NCBI GenBank assembly: GCA_019247865.1 | Contig: JAFBAJ010000796.1 | Coordinates: forward strand, 1-6,836 | Origin: Acidobacteriota bacterium | GTDB taxonomy: Bacteria; Acidobacteriota; Blastocatellia; Pyrinomonadales; Pyrinomonadaceae | DNA length: 6,836 bases | Direction: 5' to 3' | Shown: positions 6,497 to 6,836 of the stretch, piece by piece | Layout: each line of letters opens with the position of its first letter | How positions within the stretch are numbered: position 1 is the first letter of the stretch | The notes under the pieces: generated by a model | Database searches by the model: none | The model's input: the letters and a program-made list of their open reading frames with translations, nothing else | Told to the model about the DNA's origin: nothing | Translations under genes and position numbers: made by a program

Positions 6497-6582
6497 AGAA
6501 TTTCACGCAAAGGCGCAAAGACGCAAAGGAAGAGCATGAAGCTTTTCTTTGCGTCTTTGCGCCTTTGCGTGAAATTGTTTTT
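6497..6582. terminator. Probable bidirectional terminator between pyk and the convergent gene
   Basis: The repeat stem starts 7 nt after the pyk stop and ends 11 nt before the stop of the minus-strand gene. On the plus strand the stem is followed by ttgttttta, a fair U-tract; on the minus strand by ttctttgtct, a weaker one. Position and strength suit termination of both convergent genes, with the dispersed repeat doing this job. Confidence 0.6.
6499..6576. repeat. Perfect 30-bp inverted repeat after pyk
   Basis: Arms 6499-6528 and 6547-6576 are perfect reverse complements built of nested gcaaag/gcgcaaag units; wobble pairs extend the stem inward to a loop of about 10 nt. The right arm contains tttgcgcctttgcgtgaa, shared exactly with the palindrome before pyk. 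From memory, 'ttcacgcaaaggcgcaaagacgcaaag'-type palindromes are dispersed in many environmental bacterial genomes and are often mistranslated as small ORFs reading FTQRRKDAK-like peptides; one such spurious reading frame crosses this element. Confidence 0.92.
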
Positions 6583-6587
6583 AGAGC

Positions 6588-6836
6588 TTATTCGGCCCGG
6601 AGCATCTGCGTCACTGGCTTTTCGTCGCCGGTGCCGGTCTGCGGGTCGCGCCAGTTGTCGAGGATGCCGACCTGATGCACGCATTGCAGCGTACAGGTCG
6701 GCGCGCACCACTTCTCCGTCCGGTACTCGCGGTCGAAGTCCTGCATCGTGTAGTCCTCAAGCGGCGTGCCCGGATAGCCGCGCTGCTGCGAGCACCAGTG
6801 CACGAGCCCGTCTTCGCAGATGTAGAGGTAACGCGC
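6588..6836 (-). CDS. Cysteine-rich C-terminus, probably of a radical SAM protein (5' end outside window)
   Basis: The last 82 codons and TAA stop of a minus-strand gene whose beginning lies beyond the right edge. The visible part has [18 protein letters not shown] (visible residues 3-20) and a cluster [15 protein letters not shown] (43-57). Cysteines at 7, 15, 44, 48 and 52 resemble the auxiliary iron-sulfur cluster region at the end of SPASM-like radical SAM enzymes; '[12 protein letters not shown]' is the kind of segment where such proteins place the first ligands. The N-terminal CxxxCxxC that would prove a radical SAM domain is not in view. An in-frame ATG within this stretch could begin a short ORF, but the frame stays open to the edge and the segment starts mid-domain. 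It converges on pyk. Confidence 0.65.
   Translation of the reverse strand, partial: ARYLYICEDGLVHWCSQQRGYPGTPLEDYTMQDFDREYRTEKWCAPTCTLQCVHQVGILDNWRDPQTGTGDEKPVTQMLRAE

Noticed and set aside
4915..6576. pyk as the cargo of a composite mobile element bounded by the two palindromes
   Set aside because: No transposase, target-site duplication or compositional shift is visible, and the two palindromes are different in structure; pyk is a core gene with the same base composition as its neighbours.
6481..6711. A short minus-strand ORF crossing the repeat after pyk (reads KNNFTQRRKDAKKS-like)
   Set aside because: It is the translation of the palindromic repeat itself, a well-known source of spurious small ORFs, and overlaps the real minus-strand gene in another frame.
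1..6836. CRISPR array, tRNA, rRNA or phage genes
   Set aside because: No regularly spaced direct repeats, cloverleaf, rRNA-conserved segment or phage protein was seen on either strand.

Overview
The window is a GC-rich bacterial chromosome segment with dense, mostly co-directional genes. Short intergenic gaps are far more AT-rich than the coding DNA. Gene content (Crp-type regulator, YacG, MOSC protein, TlpA-type lipoprotein, cytosolic GH15 glycoside hydrolase, pyruvate kinase, a radical-SAM-like protein) points to a free-living heterotrophic Gram-negative bacterium. The style of the proteins, the abundant 'gcgcctttgcgtgaa' palindromes and apparently leaderless promoters make an Acidobacteriota member (Blastocatellia-like) my best guess. 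That is an inference, not something the sequence proves.

Layout. Positions 1-127 (minus) hold the N-terminus of a response regulator receiver domain that runs off the left edge. Positions 128-426 are a divergent, AT-richer intergenic region. Positions 427-2141 (plus) hold a tight three-gene cluster: a Crp/Fnr-family regulator, then YacG (4 nt gap), then a MOSC-domain protein (11 nt overlap with yacG). A new transcription unit probably starts at about 2207: a TlpA/ResA-like thioredoxin lipoprotein (2210-2833), followed after 33 nt by a 673-aa GH15 glucoamylase-type hydrolase (2867-4888). A 94-nt imperfect palindrome (4915-5008) separates this from pyruvate kinase (5043-6491). Just after pyk a perfect 30-bp inverted repeat (6499-6528/6547-6576) lies between pyk and a convergent gene. 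That gene is a partial cysteine-rich C-terminus, probably of a radical SAM protein (6588-6836, minus).

How the genes fit together. The GH15 enzyme has no signal peptide and should release glucose from an alpha-glucan or related saccharide in the cytoplasm. Pyruvate kinase next door is the last step of glycolysis, so the two form a plausible central-carbon neighbourhood, although the palindrome between them suggests separate transcription. The TlpA-like lipoprotein acts outside the cytoplasm, and its pairing with the hydrolase may be no more than co-transcription. The Crp-type regulator could act on its own cluster or on distant targets; no operator can be assigned here.

I see no convincing new defence, mobile or biosynthetic system. 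The most unusual items are the two related palindromes bracketing pyk, which share an 18-nt core placed in opposite polarity, and two candidate leaderless starts with a -10-like hexamer 8-9 nt before the ATG.
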